From Pseudogymnoascus destructans (lineage: Eukaryota > Ascomycota > Leotiomycetes > Thelebolales > Thelebolaceae), in assembly GCF_001641265.1 (NCBI RefSeq), contig NW_020167523.1:1538592-1602591 (forward strand): a stretch of 64,000 nucleotides of DNA, in the 5' to 3' direction. Each line of letters begins with the position of its first letter. The first letter of the stretch is position 1. The translations under genes and the position numbers were made by a program. A model generated the notes under the pieces. It worked only from the letters and a program-made list of their open reading frames with translations. It ran no database searches and was not told the DNA's origin. This document shows positions 1 to 8,725 of this stretch, piece by piece.

Positions 1-46
1 CTGCTTCAAGCTTCAACTATTTCTATAGCAGCACTTCGATACTACA

Positions 47-682
47 ATGGAGGACGACCAAGCTCCTACAACTACTGCTGAACAGCAGATGCAACAACTG
101 TTTGCCTTTATACAAACTATAGCAAACAAACTTGAGAATTTGGAAAACACCTTTCAAGCCAACACTTCAGCAACACAATCTTCAACTCAGACACATCATA
201 CAGAGCTTCCCACAGCTCCTCTGGCTATTTCGAGTACCCCAGGTGCACTTCCTAAAGTGCAAACACCAGATTTATACCATGGAGACAGGAGGAAGTTGAA
301 GGGATTTCTTATGCAACTGGACATCTACTTCACCCTCAGGCCTCATCAGTTCACCTCAGACATTCAGAAGATCTATTTCGCTGCCAGCTACCTCCGTGGA
401 TCTGCATTCAACTTCTTTGAGCCATATCTTAGAAGACTTAGTGGCAACAACCAAAATACCACTACACCTTTGATTACCTCTTATGACCAGTTTCAAGAGG
501 AACTTACCAGGACCTTTGGAGACATCAACGAAACTGCTACAGCAGAAAGAGAGCTACAGAAGCTATGTCAAAAGACCTCTGCTGCTCAGTATACAACAGA
601 ATTTAGGAGAATCACTTCTCACTTGACTTGGAATGAAGAAGCCTTAGTCTTCACTTACTACCAAGGGCTGGACACTCATTGA
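47..682 (+). pseudogene. gag, N-terminal part (interrupted)
   Basis: The 211-codon frame starts at an ATG shortly after the leader. It contains a Gln/Thr-rich N-terminus followed by the retrotransposon gag capsid-like region (residues about 75-205, with LKGFLMQLDIYFTL and YDQFQEELTRTFGDI type motifs usual for gypsy Gag). The capsid protein would package element RNA in the cytoplasm. The frame stops at 680-682 just after it crosses into LTR-derived sequence at about 671. Gag-like coding resumes only at about 1019 (residues resembling LDDRLFERRKEKNQDW and a PMDLDA motif), so the middle of the capsid domain is missing. The protein as written would be truncated and probably not assemble. Confidence 0.85.
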
Positions 683-1018
683 ACAAGTTATTAAGAAAAT
701 CTCCTCCTTAAGGGGGTGGGCCAATACTACCACATGGCATATCTCTACCAACTAGAGGCCTAGGAACATGAACGATAGCTCTAGAAGCTTCTACATCCCT
801 CTATGATTCATTACACGTCATCGCTCCTTAGTTACCCACAAGATTGGTTAAGTTATGACATAATTTGTCTATAGGTACTCTGACCTTGGACCTCCTTTTC
901 ACTTCTATAGGCTAGGAACCCAAGAGATGGTTCTATGCTTACGTTCACTACATGATTAGCAAGCTAGTTGTGGGTCGCACTTGATTTCTAATACATTTAC
1001 CAAGCCTGGTTAGTCATG
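671..1018 (+). repeat. Internal LTR (subfamily A) fragment embedded in gag
   Basis: From about 671 (ggacactcattgaac) to about 1018 (gcctggttagtcatgga) the sequence is near-identical to the middle of the A-type LTRs at 14647 and 53025. It lacks both LTR ends and has no obvious target duplication. At the left edge gag and LTR share about 12 bases (tggacactcatt), suggesting a microhomology junction. It replaces, rather than merely interrupts, the centre of gag. Confidence 0.85.
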
Positions 1019-1247
1019 GACTTGATGATAGGCTTTTTGAAAGAAGAAAGGAGAAGAACCAAGACTGGCATCCAACAAGAAATTTCAACAATTACACCTC
1101 TACACCAACTGCTAAGGACTCAGCACCTGAACCTATGGACTTAGACGCCTCTATAAAGAGATCTACAGCAAATCCAGCACTCAGCCTACAAGAAGCCCTC
1201 AAAAACTGAAAAGGGGTAAACTTACTCCTCAAGAAAGAAAACACAGA
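1019..1247 (+). pseudogene. gag, C-terminal remnant before the zinc knuckle
   Basis: After the LTR fragment the DNA encodes a Gag tail: an acidic/basic stretch like DDRLFERRKEKNQDW, then a PMDLDAS motif that in gypsy Gag proteins commonly precedes the zinc knuckle. The frame ends at about 1210 (AAAAACTGA), while a neighbouring frame (KLKRGKLTPQERKHR) leads straight into the downstream zinc-knuckle frame at 1248, so one frame change is needed around 1200. There is no start codon of its own that I would trust. Confidence 0.7.
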
Positions 1248-4094
1248 ATGGACAACAACCTTTGTTTATACTGTGGCAAAGGGGGGCACAGAATTCAGGA
1301 GTGCTATTCAGCACGGGGGAGTGCTGAATCAAAACATATAGCAGCCTCAGACACAGTCACAGCTGCTATTCCTGAAAAACTTGAAAAATCCCCACCAGGC
1401 ACAACTTCAACTGAGACTACAACTTCTCCCCTAGACAACAAAGATGTGTCGATGGTGCTTTCTCAGAGTTTCACACACCTGTTAATCCCTATTCAACTCC
1501 ATTTCAAACAACAGGTGTTATCTACAAGGGCTATGATAGACTCAGGGGCAACAGGCAACTTTATATCTCAAGACCTCATCTTGACACACCAGTTACCTAC
1601 AATTCCCAAACGCACTCCAGAGTTGCTCCGAGTCATTGATGGAACTCCTATCAGTTCAGGTTCCATTACCTGCAACACCCCAGTACTCAAACTTGAGATT
1701 CCCCTAGGAAAATCAACATTTTCAGACACCATCTCTTTAGATGTTATACCAATGAAGTACTCAGTCATCCTAGGTCTTCCATGGCTTCAAAGGCATGATC
1801 CAACTATCAATTGGAAGCATTTATCGCTTGGGTTTAGCTCAAATCCGGAGCTCAATACTGAAAAAACCCTTCAAGCCTCAGTTACCCCTATTCAGGTCCA
1901 AGACTCAGACTTGTCCCAGATCAAGGATTTTGACCAAACTATGGACGATATATCATCTCTGATATGGGTTAAACCTTTCCAACCTGTCCTGGAGATAGCA
2001 GCTACTTCAGATTTGGAGAAATCATCTCAGGAGGTCATTTTGCCTTTAGCATACCAAGACTACCAACATCTTTTTGACAAGGCAAAGGCATCAATTCTGC
2101 CAAAGCACCAGCCTTATGACCATGAGATACCACTCGCAGAAGGCTCAATGCCTCCCTACGGCCCTATCTACTCTCTATCTGAATTAGAGCTGAAAACTCT
2201 CAGAGAATACCTAGATGAGAACCTTAGTTCTGGCTTTATCAGACCTTCTTCCTCACCAGCAGGAGCTCCTATTCTCTTTGTCAAGAAGAAAGATGGCTCC
2301 TTGCGTCTCTGTGTTGATTATAGGGGCCTTAATGCAGTCACTGTTAAAAACAGATATGCTTTACCCCTTATCCCTGAGCTCATGGATAGGCTCTCTTCAG
2401 CAAAGATCTTTACCAAGTTAGATCTCAGGGGAGCTTATAACCTGATACGCATCAAGGAAGATGACGAGTGGAAGACAGCATTCAGAACACGCTATGGTCA
2501 TTTTGAATACCAGGTAATGCCTTTTGGGCTTGCCAATGCACCTGCTTCTTTCCAAGCTCTCATGAATGATATTCTAAGACCTTACTTGGATATCTTTGTT
2601 GTTGTCTACTTAGATGACATTCTTATATACTCTTTAGACACTCAAGAGCATGTTCTACATGTTAGACAAGTCTTAGAGAAGCTATCTCAAGCACAACTCT
2701 TTTGCAAACTTGAGAAATGTCTTTTCCATATGTCTCAAGTTGATTTCTTGGGACATAGAATTTCAACAGAAGGCATTCAGATGGATCCTGAAAAGACAAA
2801 AGCAGTACAAACGTGGCCTATTCCTTCCAGCATTAAAGAGGTTCAGTCTTTCCTTGGGTTTGCCAACTATTACAGGAGGTTTATACCAAGATATACATCC
2901 TTGGCTTTACCCCTTACTCAATTACTTCACAAGGACACTTTGTATCACTGGGATAAGACACAGCAAGATGCTTTCGATGCTCTTAAAGGAGAATTCAAAG
3001 AAGGGAAAATGTTACTACACTTTAACCCCTTGAAACCTGCCACTCTTGAGACAGATGCCTCAGATTTTGCCATTTCTGGAATCTTATACCAAGCTCCAAA
3101 AGACAAACAAGAAGAGCTACAGCCTGTGGCATTTTACTCAAGAAAGCTATCAGCAGCCGAACAAAACTATCCCATTACAGACAAGGAACTGCTTGCCATA
3201 GTATGTTCTCTAAAGCATTGGAGATGCTACCTTGAAGGGGCAAACTATCCTATCACTATTTACAGTGACCATTCAAATCTCTTGACCTTTACAACCACTA
3301 AACAGCTCAATCGACGACAAGCAAGGTGGTCTGAACAACTAGGAGGTTTTGACTTTGTTATAAAACATGTCTCAGGGGCCAAGAATCAAAGAGCAGATCT
3401 CCTCTCAAGAAGACATGACTACCAAGATTCTGCTAAAACAAGCAATACAAAGGCCCTGCTAGACTCTACAAAGCTTATAGCAGCATCTTTAAGCAACCCT
3501 CGCACTACAGAGGACTTAGAGGGAAACTTATCCCCTCAAAACCAAGTTGCCCCCATTACCTCTTCTCAGAAACCAGAGACCTTTAAAGACTATACACCCT
3601 CAGCAACACTTCTTAAAGCATTCAAAGATGCTTACAACCACGATCCCTTTGCCAAAAGAACTTTGGAATACCTCCAGAAGAAAGGCTCCTCTCTTGAGAA
3701 AGTTGGACTACAAAATTTCTCAAAAAATCAGCAAGGACTTCTCTTATTCAAGAGCTATATCTATGTCCCAAGGGATAAACGATTACAGCTACACCTCCTA
3801 CAGCAGTTCCATGATGCTCCAGCTGCAGGGCACTTTGGCTTTGCAAAAACTTATGAACTTCTAACAAGAAAGTTCTACTGGCCTAGTCTAAGGACTACTC
3901 TTCAAGACTATATATCTTCTTGCACAACTTGCAACTTGAACAAACCTACACGGCAAAAGCTCTATGGCCTCTTGCAGCCTCTACCTATACCAGAACGCCC
4001 ATGGGACTCCATATCCATTGACTTTATAGTCAAGTTGCCTCCTTCTATCCCAAAAGGGGGTGCTACCCTTATGACTCTATCCTTGTGGTGGTAG
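1248..4094 (+). CDS. pol part 1: zinc knuckle, protease, RT, RNase H, integrase N-part
   Basis: The 948-codon frame holds in order: a CCHC zinc knuckle (CLYCGKGGHRIQEC, residues 6-19); an aspartic protease with the D-S-G signature in MIDSGATGNFIS (about residue 97); reverse transcriptase with the catalytic YLDD box (about residue 455); RNase H with TDASDFAISGIL (about 600); and the integrase HHCC zinc domain (about 855-900) followed by the first catalytic Asp in SISIDFIVKL. The frame then shifts near 4070 and stops at 4092-4094. The rest of the integrase is in the frame starting at 4085. The polyprotein would act in virus-like particles and, for integrase, in the nucleus. The frameshift makes this copy non-autonomous unless it is a sequence error. 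Confidence 0.93.
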   Translation: MDNNLCLYCGKGGHRIQECYSARGSAESKHIAASDTVTAAIPEKLEKSPPGTTSTETTTSPLDNKDVSMVLSQSFTHLLIPIQLHFKQQVLSTRAMIDSGATGNFISQDLILTHQLPTIPKRTPELLRVIDGTPISSGSITCNTPVLKLEIPLGKSTFSDTISLDVIPMKYSVILGLPWLQRHDPTINWKHLSLGFSSNPELNTEKTLQASVTPIQVQDSDLSQIKDFDQTMDDISSLIWVKPFQPVLEIAATSDLEKSSQEVILPLAYQDYQHLFDKAKASILPKHQPYDHEIPLAEGSMPPYGPIYSLSELELKTLREYLDENLSSGFIRPSSSPAGAPILFVKKKDGSLRLCVDYRGLNAVTVKNRYALPLIPELMDRLSSAKIFTKLDLRGAYNLIRIKEDDEWKTAFRTRYGHFEYQVMPFGLANAPASFQALMNDILRPYLDIFVVVYLDDILIYSLDTQEHVLHVRQVLEKLSQAQLFCKLEKCLFHMSQVDFLGHRISTEGIQMDPEKTKAVQTWPIPSSIKEVQSFLGFANYYRRFIPRYTSLALPLTQLLHKDTLYHWDKTQQDAFDALKGEFKEGKMLLHFNPLKPATLETDASDFAISGILYQAPKDKQEELQPVAFYSRKLSAAEQNYPITDKELLAIVCSLKHWRCYLEGANYPITIYSDHSNLLTFTTTKQLNRRQARWSEQLGGFDFVIKHVSGAKNQRADLLSRRHDYQDSAKTSNTKALLDSTKLIAASLSNPRTTEDLEGNLSPQNQVAPITSSQKPETFKDYTPSATLLKAFKDAYNHDPFAKRTLEYLQKKGSSLEKVGLQNFSKNQQGLLLFKSYIYVPRDKRLQLHLLQQFHDAPAAGHFGFAKTYELLTRKFYWPSLRTTLQDYISSCTTCNLNKPTRQKLYGLLQPLPIPERPWDSISIDFIVKLPPSIPKGGATLMTLSLWW

Positions 4095-5110
4095 AAAGGC
4101 TCACAAAAATGGCACACTTTGAGCCTTGCAATGAGACTATCACAGCTTCTGAACTTGCGTGGCTATTCCTCAAGGTGGTCTTTAAATATCATGGAATTCC
4201 TGGACACTGGATCTCAGATAGGGGAGCAGTTTTCACTTCAAACTTTTTTAAGGAGTTCTCTAAACTCTTAAACATGGAACAACGCTTTTCTACAGCTTAT
4301 CACCCTCAAACAGATGGCCAGACAGAGAGAGTCAACTCTGTACTTGAACAATATCTAAGAATTTATACAAACTATGCTCAAGACAACTGGGCAGATCTTC
4401 TCCATCTTGCAGAATTTGCTTACAACAACACGGTCTCTAACACCACAAAAGAGACACCTTTCTATGCAAACTATGGTTATCACCCTAGGTTTGAAGTGGC
4501 AGAACTTAATTGTCCTGAAAATCTCAAAAACCCTTCTGCTACTGAAAGAATCATCTACCTTAAGGGCCTCCAGGACTATCTCAAGGTCCAAATACAGCGT
4601 GCACAAGACGAGCAGGCTCAGGCCTTTAACAGGGGGGTGGTTGCACAACAATTCAAAGTTGGTGATCAAGTCTTTTTGTCTAGAAGACATATCACAACTA
4701 CTAGACCATCAGACAAACTTGATACTAAAAGACTTGGACCCTTTAAGATCACAAGGACTATTGGCAAGAATGCTTTCGAGCTTGCATTACCACCTACTTG
4801 GACTATCCATAATGTCTTCCATGCATCTCTCTTGTCTAAGGCACAAGAAAGTTCCTTAAGACCACTTCAGTCTCCTGCACCTCCTGTTCTGATTTTGGAT
4901 CAACCAGAATATGAAGTAGAGTCTATCCTTGACAAAAAGACACTTAGAGGTCAGGACTACTTCCTCGTTAAGTGGAAAGGCTATCCTACAAGTGACAACA
5001 CTTGGGAACCTAAGAGAAATCTAAAAAATGCATCCAAGCTGATTCTAGAATTTTTTTCTAAGAAAGCCACCTGGCTAAAGGGCAAGCACACAGCTAACAA
5101 ACGTCCTTAA
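4085..5110 (+). CDS. pol part 2: integrase core/C-terminus and chromodomain
   Basis: This 341-codon frame continues pol after the frameshift. It contains the second catalytic Asp of the integrase (HWISDRGAVFTS, about residue 44) and the Glu in QTDGQTERVNSVLEQY, so the D-D-E triad is complete across both frames. The GPY/F-type region follows (PFKITRTIGKNAFEL). A chromodomain ends the protein (EYEVESILDKK...FLVKWKGYPTSDNTWEP, about residues 275-330), with the aromatic residues used by chromodomains to hold methyl-lysine tails. The stop is followed within a few bases by the polypurine tract and LTR, as expected for the 3' end of pol. Confidence 0.92.
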   Translation: MVVERLTKMAHFEPCNETITASELAWLFLKVVFKYHGIPGHWISDRGAVFTSNFFKEFSKLLNMEQRFSTAYHPQTDGQTERVNSVLEQYLRIYTNYAQDNWADLLHLAEFAYNNTVSNTTKETPFYANYGYHPRFEVAELNCPENLKNPSATERIIYLKGLQDYLKVQIQRAQDEQAQAFNRGVVAQQFKVGDQVFLSRRHITTTRPSDKLDTKRLGPFKITRTIGKNAFELALPPTWTIHNVFHASLLSKAQESSLRPLQSPAPPVLILDQPEYEVESILDKKTLRGQDYFLVKWKGYPTSDNTWEPKRNLKNASKLILEFFSKKATWLKGKHTANKRP

Positions 5111-5121
5111 GAGGGGTATCA

Positions 5122-6031
5122 TGTCATACTGACATTCGTTGCACTCAGTTTGCTATCAAACTCAAGAGCAAACTTGGAAATCTCCTCCTCAAACCTACAA
5201 GTCACTATACATATTTTGGCTTATCACACCAACAACAAGAGCAATACTACTCAACGATTGCTACAACCATCTATGATTCATTACACGTCATCGCTCCTTA
5301 GTTACTGGGCCGATATTACCACATAGCATATCTCTACAACCCTCTATGATTCATTACATGACATCACTCATACTACCACATGACATATCTCTACCAACTA
5401 GAGGCCTAGGAGCATGAACGATAGCTCTAAAAGCCCCTACGAACCTCTATGATTCATTACATGTCATCGATCTTTAGTTACCCACAAGATTGGTTAAGTT
5501 ATGACATAATTTGTCTATGACATAATTTGTCTATAGGGGTACTCTGAGCTTGGACCTCCTTTTACTTCCTATAGGCTACGAACCTAAGAGATGGTTCTAT
5601 GGGATTCTCTTACGTCAACTACAGTTACCAAGCCTGGTAAGTCATGGAAAGTCTTGGAAAATGAGAGAACTACACTCCTTTAGCATAAATAGGATTGCCC
5701 TTTCCTTAAGAAAGGGCAAGCAGACAATACAGTAAATCGACTATCACATACTTCCACGTCTTTTCCAAGCTTCCAAGCATTCATCTTGTTACTCCTTGTT
5801 TCTGAAAAGTCAGTGAGGTGTTAACCTCTGACTTACCCCTGAGTTCCCAGACTCAACATTTGTTGCAACTTGTCTGAACCACTTCACTACATCACACACC
5901 TGATTGCTGCGTTGTGGAATAGTCTAAGCTACGACCCTTTGGCTCTGTTTTCTAAGACAGTGTGTTGTCTTAGTAAATTCATCCCTTCCTTGGGTGGCTA
6001 GATTCTCACATCTGGTGCACCCACCATTACA
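5122..6031 (+). repeat. 3' LTR of the gypsy element (subfamily B)
   Basis: Starts TGTCATACTGACATT directly after the polypurine tract and ends CACCCACCATTACA, with short inverted ends TG...CA. It is 910 bases. Near-identical B-type LTRs lie at 15478-16386 (-), 32709-33656 (+) and 35433-36364 (-). It carries two copies of a 16-base unit (gacataatttgtctat) around 5500-5530 that varies in copy number between LTRs. Confidence 0.92.
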
Positions 6032-6033
6032 AG

Positions 6034-6050
6034 TGGCGCCATACTATTGG
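6034..6050 (+). other. Primer-binding-site-like sequence after the LTR
   Basis: Two bases after the LTR end lies TGGCGCCATACTATTGG, which begins with the TGG complement of a tRNA CCA end and has the TGGCGCC core usual for gypsy-type primer sites. A primer site is expected after a 5' LTR, not after a 3' LTR. Confidence 0.6.
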
Positions 6051-6296
6051 AAGCCACTGATCCAAACCCAGCTGAAGTCCGGAAAGCTCAGCTCGTCAGG
6101 GTTTTGGGGGTTTCCCCCGGGGCTACAAATAGCGTACGTAGGCCCGTAGATTAGGTAGTAATTAATTTTGATCTATATACTGTATTTACCGTGTTCTACT
6201 GTGAAGCTTCTGCTCCGTTACCCGCAAGGAATCAATTACGGTGGTTGGGGATTACCATACAAATCCGTGTGTAATTCCCACTTTCCGCAATCACCT

Positions 6297-6480
6297 CTAA
6301 CACTAACCAGGTCGGAACTGAGTCGGATGGGTTTCGGGTACTTGAGAAAATCGACTCATGGGGTTCCCCCATCATCTTTTTTGTATCCTTCGTAGTAGAC
6401 CTATAGGATAGCATCCGTTTAGCCTCCGACTCGCACTCTCATATGCTATTACTGTGAGCTGGGTGCCCTGTGTCCTTACA
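6297..6480 (-). repeat. LTR family C fragment
   Basis: On the minus strand it reads TGTAAGGACACAGGGCACCC from 6480 downwards and matches the family C LTRs at 35096 and 56592 until about 6297. Only the first about 185 bases are recognised, so the copy is truncated. Its outer end directly abuts the DUF3435 remnant at 6481. Confidence 0.75.
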
Positions 6481-7660
6481 CCTATCAGCCATGTCTTGGC
6501 TATCGCAATAAAGGATGATGCAATTGAAGTTGAAGGGTCGTCGCACGCAGAACCTTTCTTTACAAGTCATCTGCAGCACCCTACGAAAGCCGCATTGATT
6601 CACTGGAAGCCAGAGATGCTTAAAAGACCCATATTTCGTCAGGCCGTACGCACGTGTGATATGTTCCGTACGTCGGAGTGGAAGGCTCTATACCTTGATT
6701 GTCTCGGCTGGGCGACTTGTTTTGAGCGTTAACGAGCTACTGTTTTCGTAGAGGCACAGGAAACGCTGTTGACGGTAAACTTCTTATTGATCATAGTTTG
6801 CTTTAACTAACGAGTGCGTAGGGGCTGTGACGACAGCAGTTCGCGACCAGATACTAAGACACAATCCCCAGATTGGTGTCTTTTGCGGATCATACAACAA
6901 TGAGAAAGTCAGGTTTATCGTTCAAGATGCAGTGCTAGAGCAGCCTAGTGACTCTGGCTTTCTCCGGGCCTTCACGCACATGAGCCTCACTTGTGATCCT
7001 CGCGCACCTCAGACAGTGCCGGACGAGGTTCGCGATGACCTCCCGCCCGATCCAGAGCTGATGCAGTTTAAGCTTGAGCAGTAAGAGCTTCGCTTGAGCT
7101 TAAGCGTTTGTATGAACACGCATTTGTTTAGGGTTCGATTGGAACAGAAGCTGGTGAAGAATATCGTCAATTAAATAGACAGATTGTACGGTAACTAAGA
7201 CGCTTGGGCAAGAGCTAAAGAGGGAGTACCTCCGGGACTACTTCTACCGTATCCACAACGAAGAACTGAGAAGATCATGAAGAAGGTCACAGTCATGGCA
7301 CCGACATATGTTGAGCCTGTCGTCAAGCACCAGCTGCCGGAACGGACCCAGCTTCAAGATTCATGTGCGACCTCTCTAAGGGCCTCGCCATGCGACGGAT
7401 TCATGCCATCGACACAATGGTCGCACTATCTCGTCGCCAAGAACTCCAGTGTCATAAGTCGATCTTGAACATATCGTCCTCGGGAACCTCTCTTGAAGGA
7501 TCCGCCGTGCCGAAGGAAGAATCGCCTGTTCCTATTATTTTTCCTCTCAAATGCAAGAAAACTCAGTGCATATTCTGCATTGGCGATGATCGCCAGAGTT
7601 ACGATAGGCGGACGCGCAAATTCTCGAAACCCGACAAGATGATGGACCATTTAGAATAGA
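6481..7660 (+). pseudogene. DUF3435 tyrosine recombinase-like remnant (Starship captain superfamily)
   Basis: Broken frames carry the conserved blocks of fungal DUF3435 proteins in order: SHVLAIAIKDDAIEVE (about 6484), HWKPEMLKRPIFRQAVRT, RRGTGNAVD (about 6747), a likely 50-base intron with GTAAAC donor and CTAAC branch site ending about 6823, then AVRDQILRHNPQIGVFCGSY, FTHMSLTCDPRAPQTVPDEV and, after frameshifts, YVEPVVKHQLPERTQLQ and KKTQCIFCIGDDR (a zinc-finger-like CxxC). DUF3435 proteins are tyrosine recombinases; one clade are captains that move giant Starship elements. The N-terminal catalytic part is lost at the LTR junction (6480) and several stops interrupt the rest, so it is not functional. 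Whether it was a captain or a related non-captain copy cannot be decided here. Confidence 0.75.
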
Positions 7661-8725
7661 GGTTCAGTTTGCAAGGCCGAAGGGCTACTTCTCAACAACA
7701 TTATCCTTTTCAAGAATCACGTGGAGATGGTGCACAAAATTTGTTGAGTAATCAAATGTATGTATTCCTCTCCTGCCTATGTAACCTATACTGTGATTTA
7801 CCGATAATCCGTATGGAGATCATGTGAGATCATGTGACTATTACAACAAAATTAGACTTAGAGAGGAAAAAGATATATCTTGAACAACTGGTCCTTGTGA
7901 CATTGTCCGTTCCGAGACCCTCCGTAACCTTTGCCTTCTGTCTTCATTCTGCAAGTATGTGTAGGTGTAAATACTAGGATATCCTTTTAGAGGAAACACC
8001 TGTTGCAGCTCCTCCGTGTTGAATGAACATTATATTTCACGTGATACGCGAACGGAACCGACATCAACGTGCCGGCGAAACAAGGTCTAGACACGGCAAA
8101 TCTGCCACGCCACCAAGGAGAAAGTAAATCTACTGTATAAAAAATACAAAAACATACGACAGTGGGTATTCGCTGGTGGTCACCCACCCAACTACTAATC
8201 CACCGATCTCAAGGTTATGTATGGCAGAGCGGACGGGATGCCCAGTTCTCTTGAGTCTGTGGTCGTATGTGATAATTATTTGCGTATCCGTCTTTAGGAC
8301 CCATGAACCGCCTCTGCTTTTAATCTCTCGACTTACGCATTAACGTCAACCGCCTCGCCCATCTCGCCCGCCTTGAATGAGGTCCATAGCCTTTCTGTAT
8401 GCTTAGGCGCTCCGTGAGTGACTCATCCTAGGTCTTTGTGGTATATAGCTGTTCAATTCCGCCATACCAAACACGTGATCAAATCCGTATGCCTCACCAG
8501 ATGGTCCACCGGATGGTCTCGAATGATCCCCCACCAGATGTCCACTGAGTGTTTGAAGAACCCATCTTCTCCCGACTTATAAAATATATCAACGTTCCAG
8601 CGCACCTTACTCTCACTCTTGCGCTGTGGTTGGAACATGAGAATAGTTTGTATTTCCAGACTTGTCTACAAAGCCCCCGCATCGTGCAACTCAAGCCTCT
8701 CAGTAGCTCAAGCTGCATGCTTGGC
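7661..8725. other. Intergenic stretch, no gene recognised
   Basis: Between the DUF3435 remnant and the 3' end of the cyclase gene I see only short unconvincing frames. The minus-strand part 8490-8725 could hold a diverged last exon of the cyclase (a frame with KYKLF, where family members have a YPNYKF-type motif), but no clean splice junction restores the expected C-terminus. Confidence 0.5.

Larger units (their letters stand above)
1..6031 (+). mobile_element. Ty3/gypsy chromodomain LTR retrotransposon, 5' LTR outside window
   Basis: Gag, zinc knuckle, protease, reverse transcriptase, RNase H, integrase and a C-terminal chromodomain follow in the Ty3/gypsy order, then a purine-rich tract at 5111-5118 and a TG...CA bounded LTR at 5122-6031. 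This is the chromovirus layout (Metaviridae); the chromodomain is known in the family to guide integration to marked chromatin. The window starts inside the leader, so the 5' LTR and true left end are not seen. The element is not intact: gag is interrupted by an LTR fragment (671-1018), a frame change lies near 1200 and another near 4070. Otherwise the coding sequence has long open frames, so the copy looks young compared with the stop-filled elements at 53-60 kb. Confidence 0.93.
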
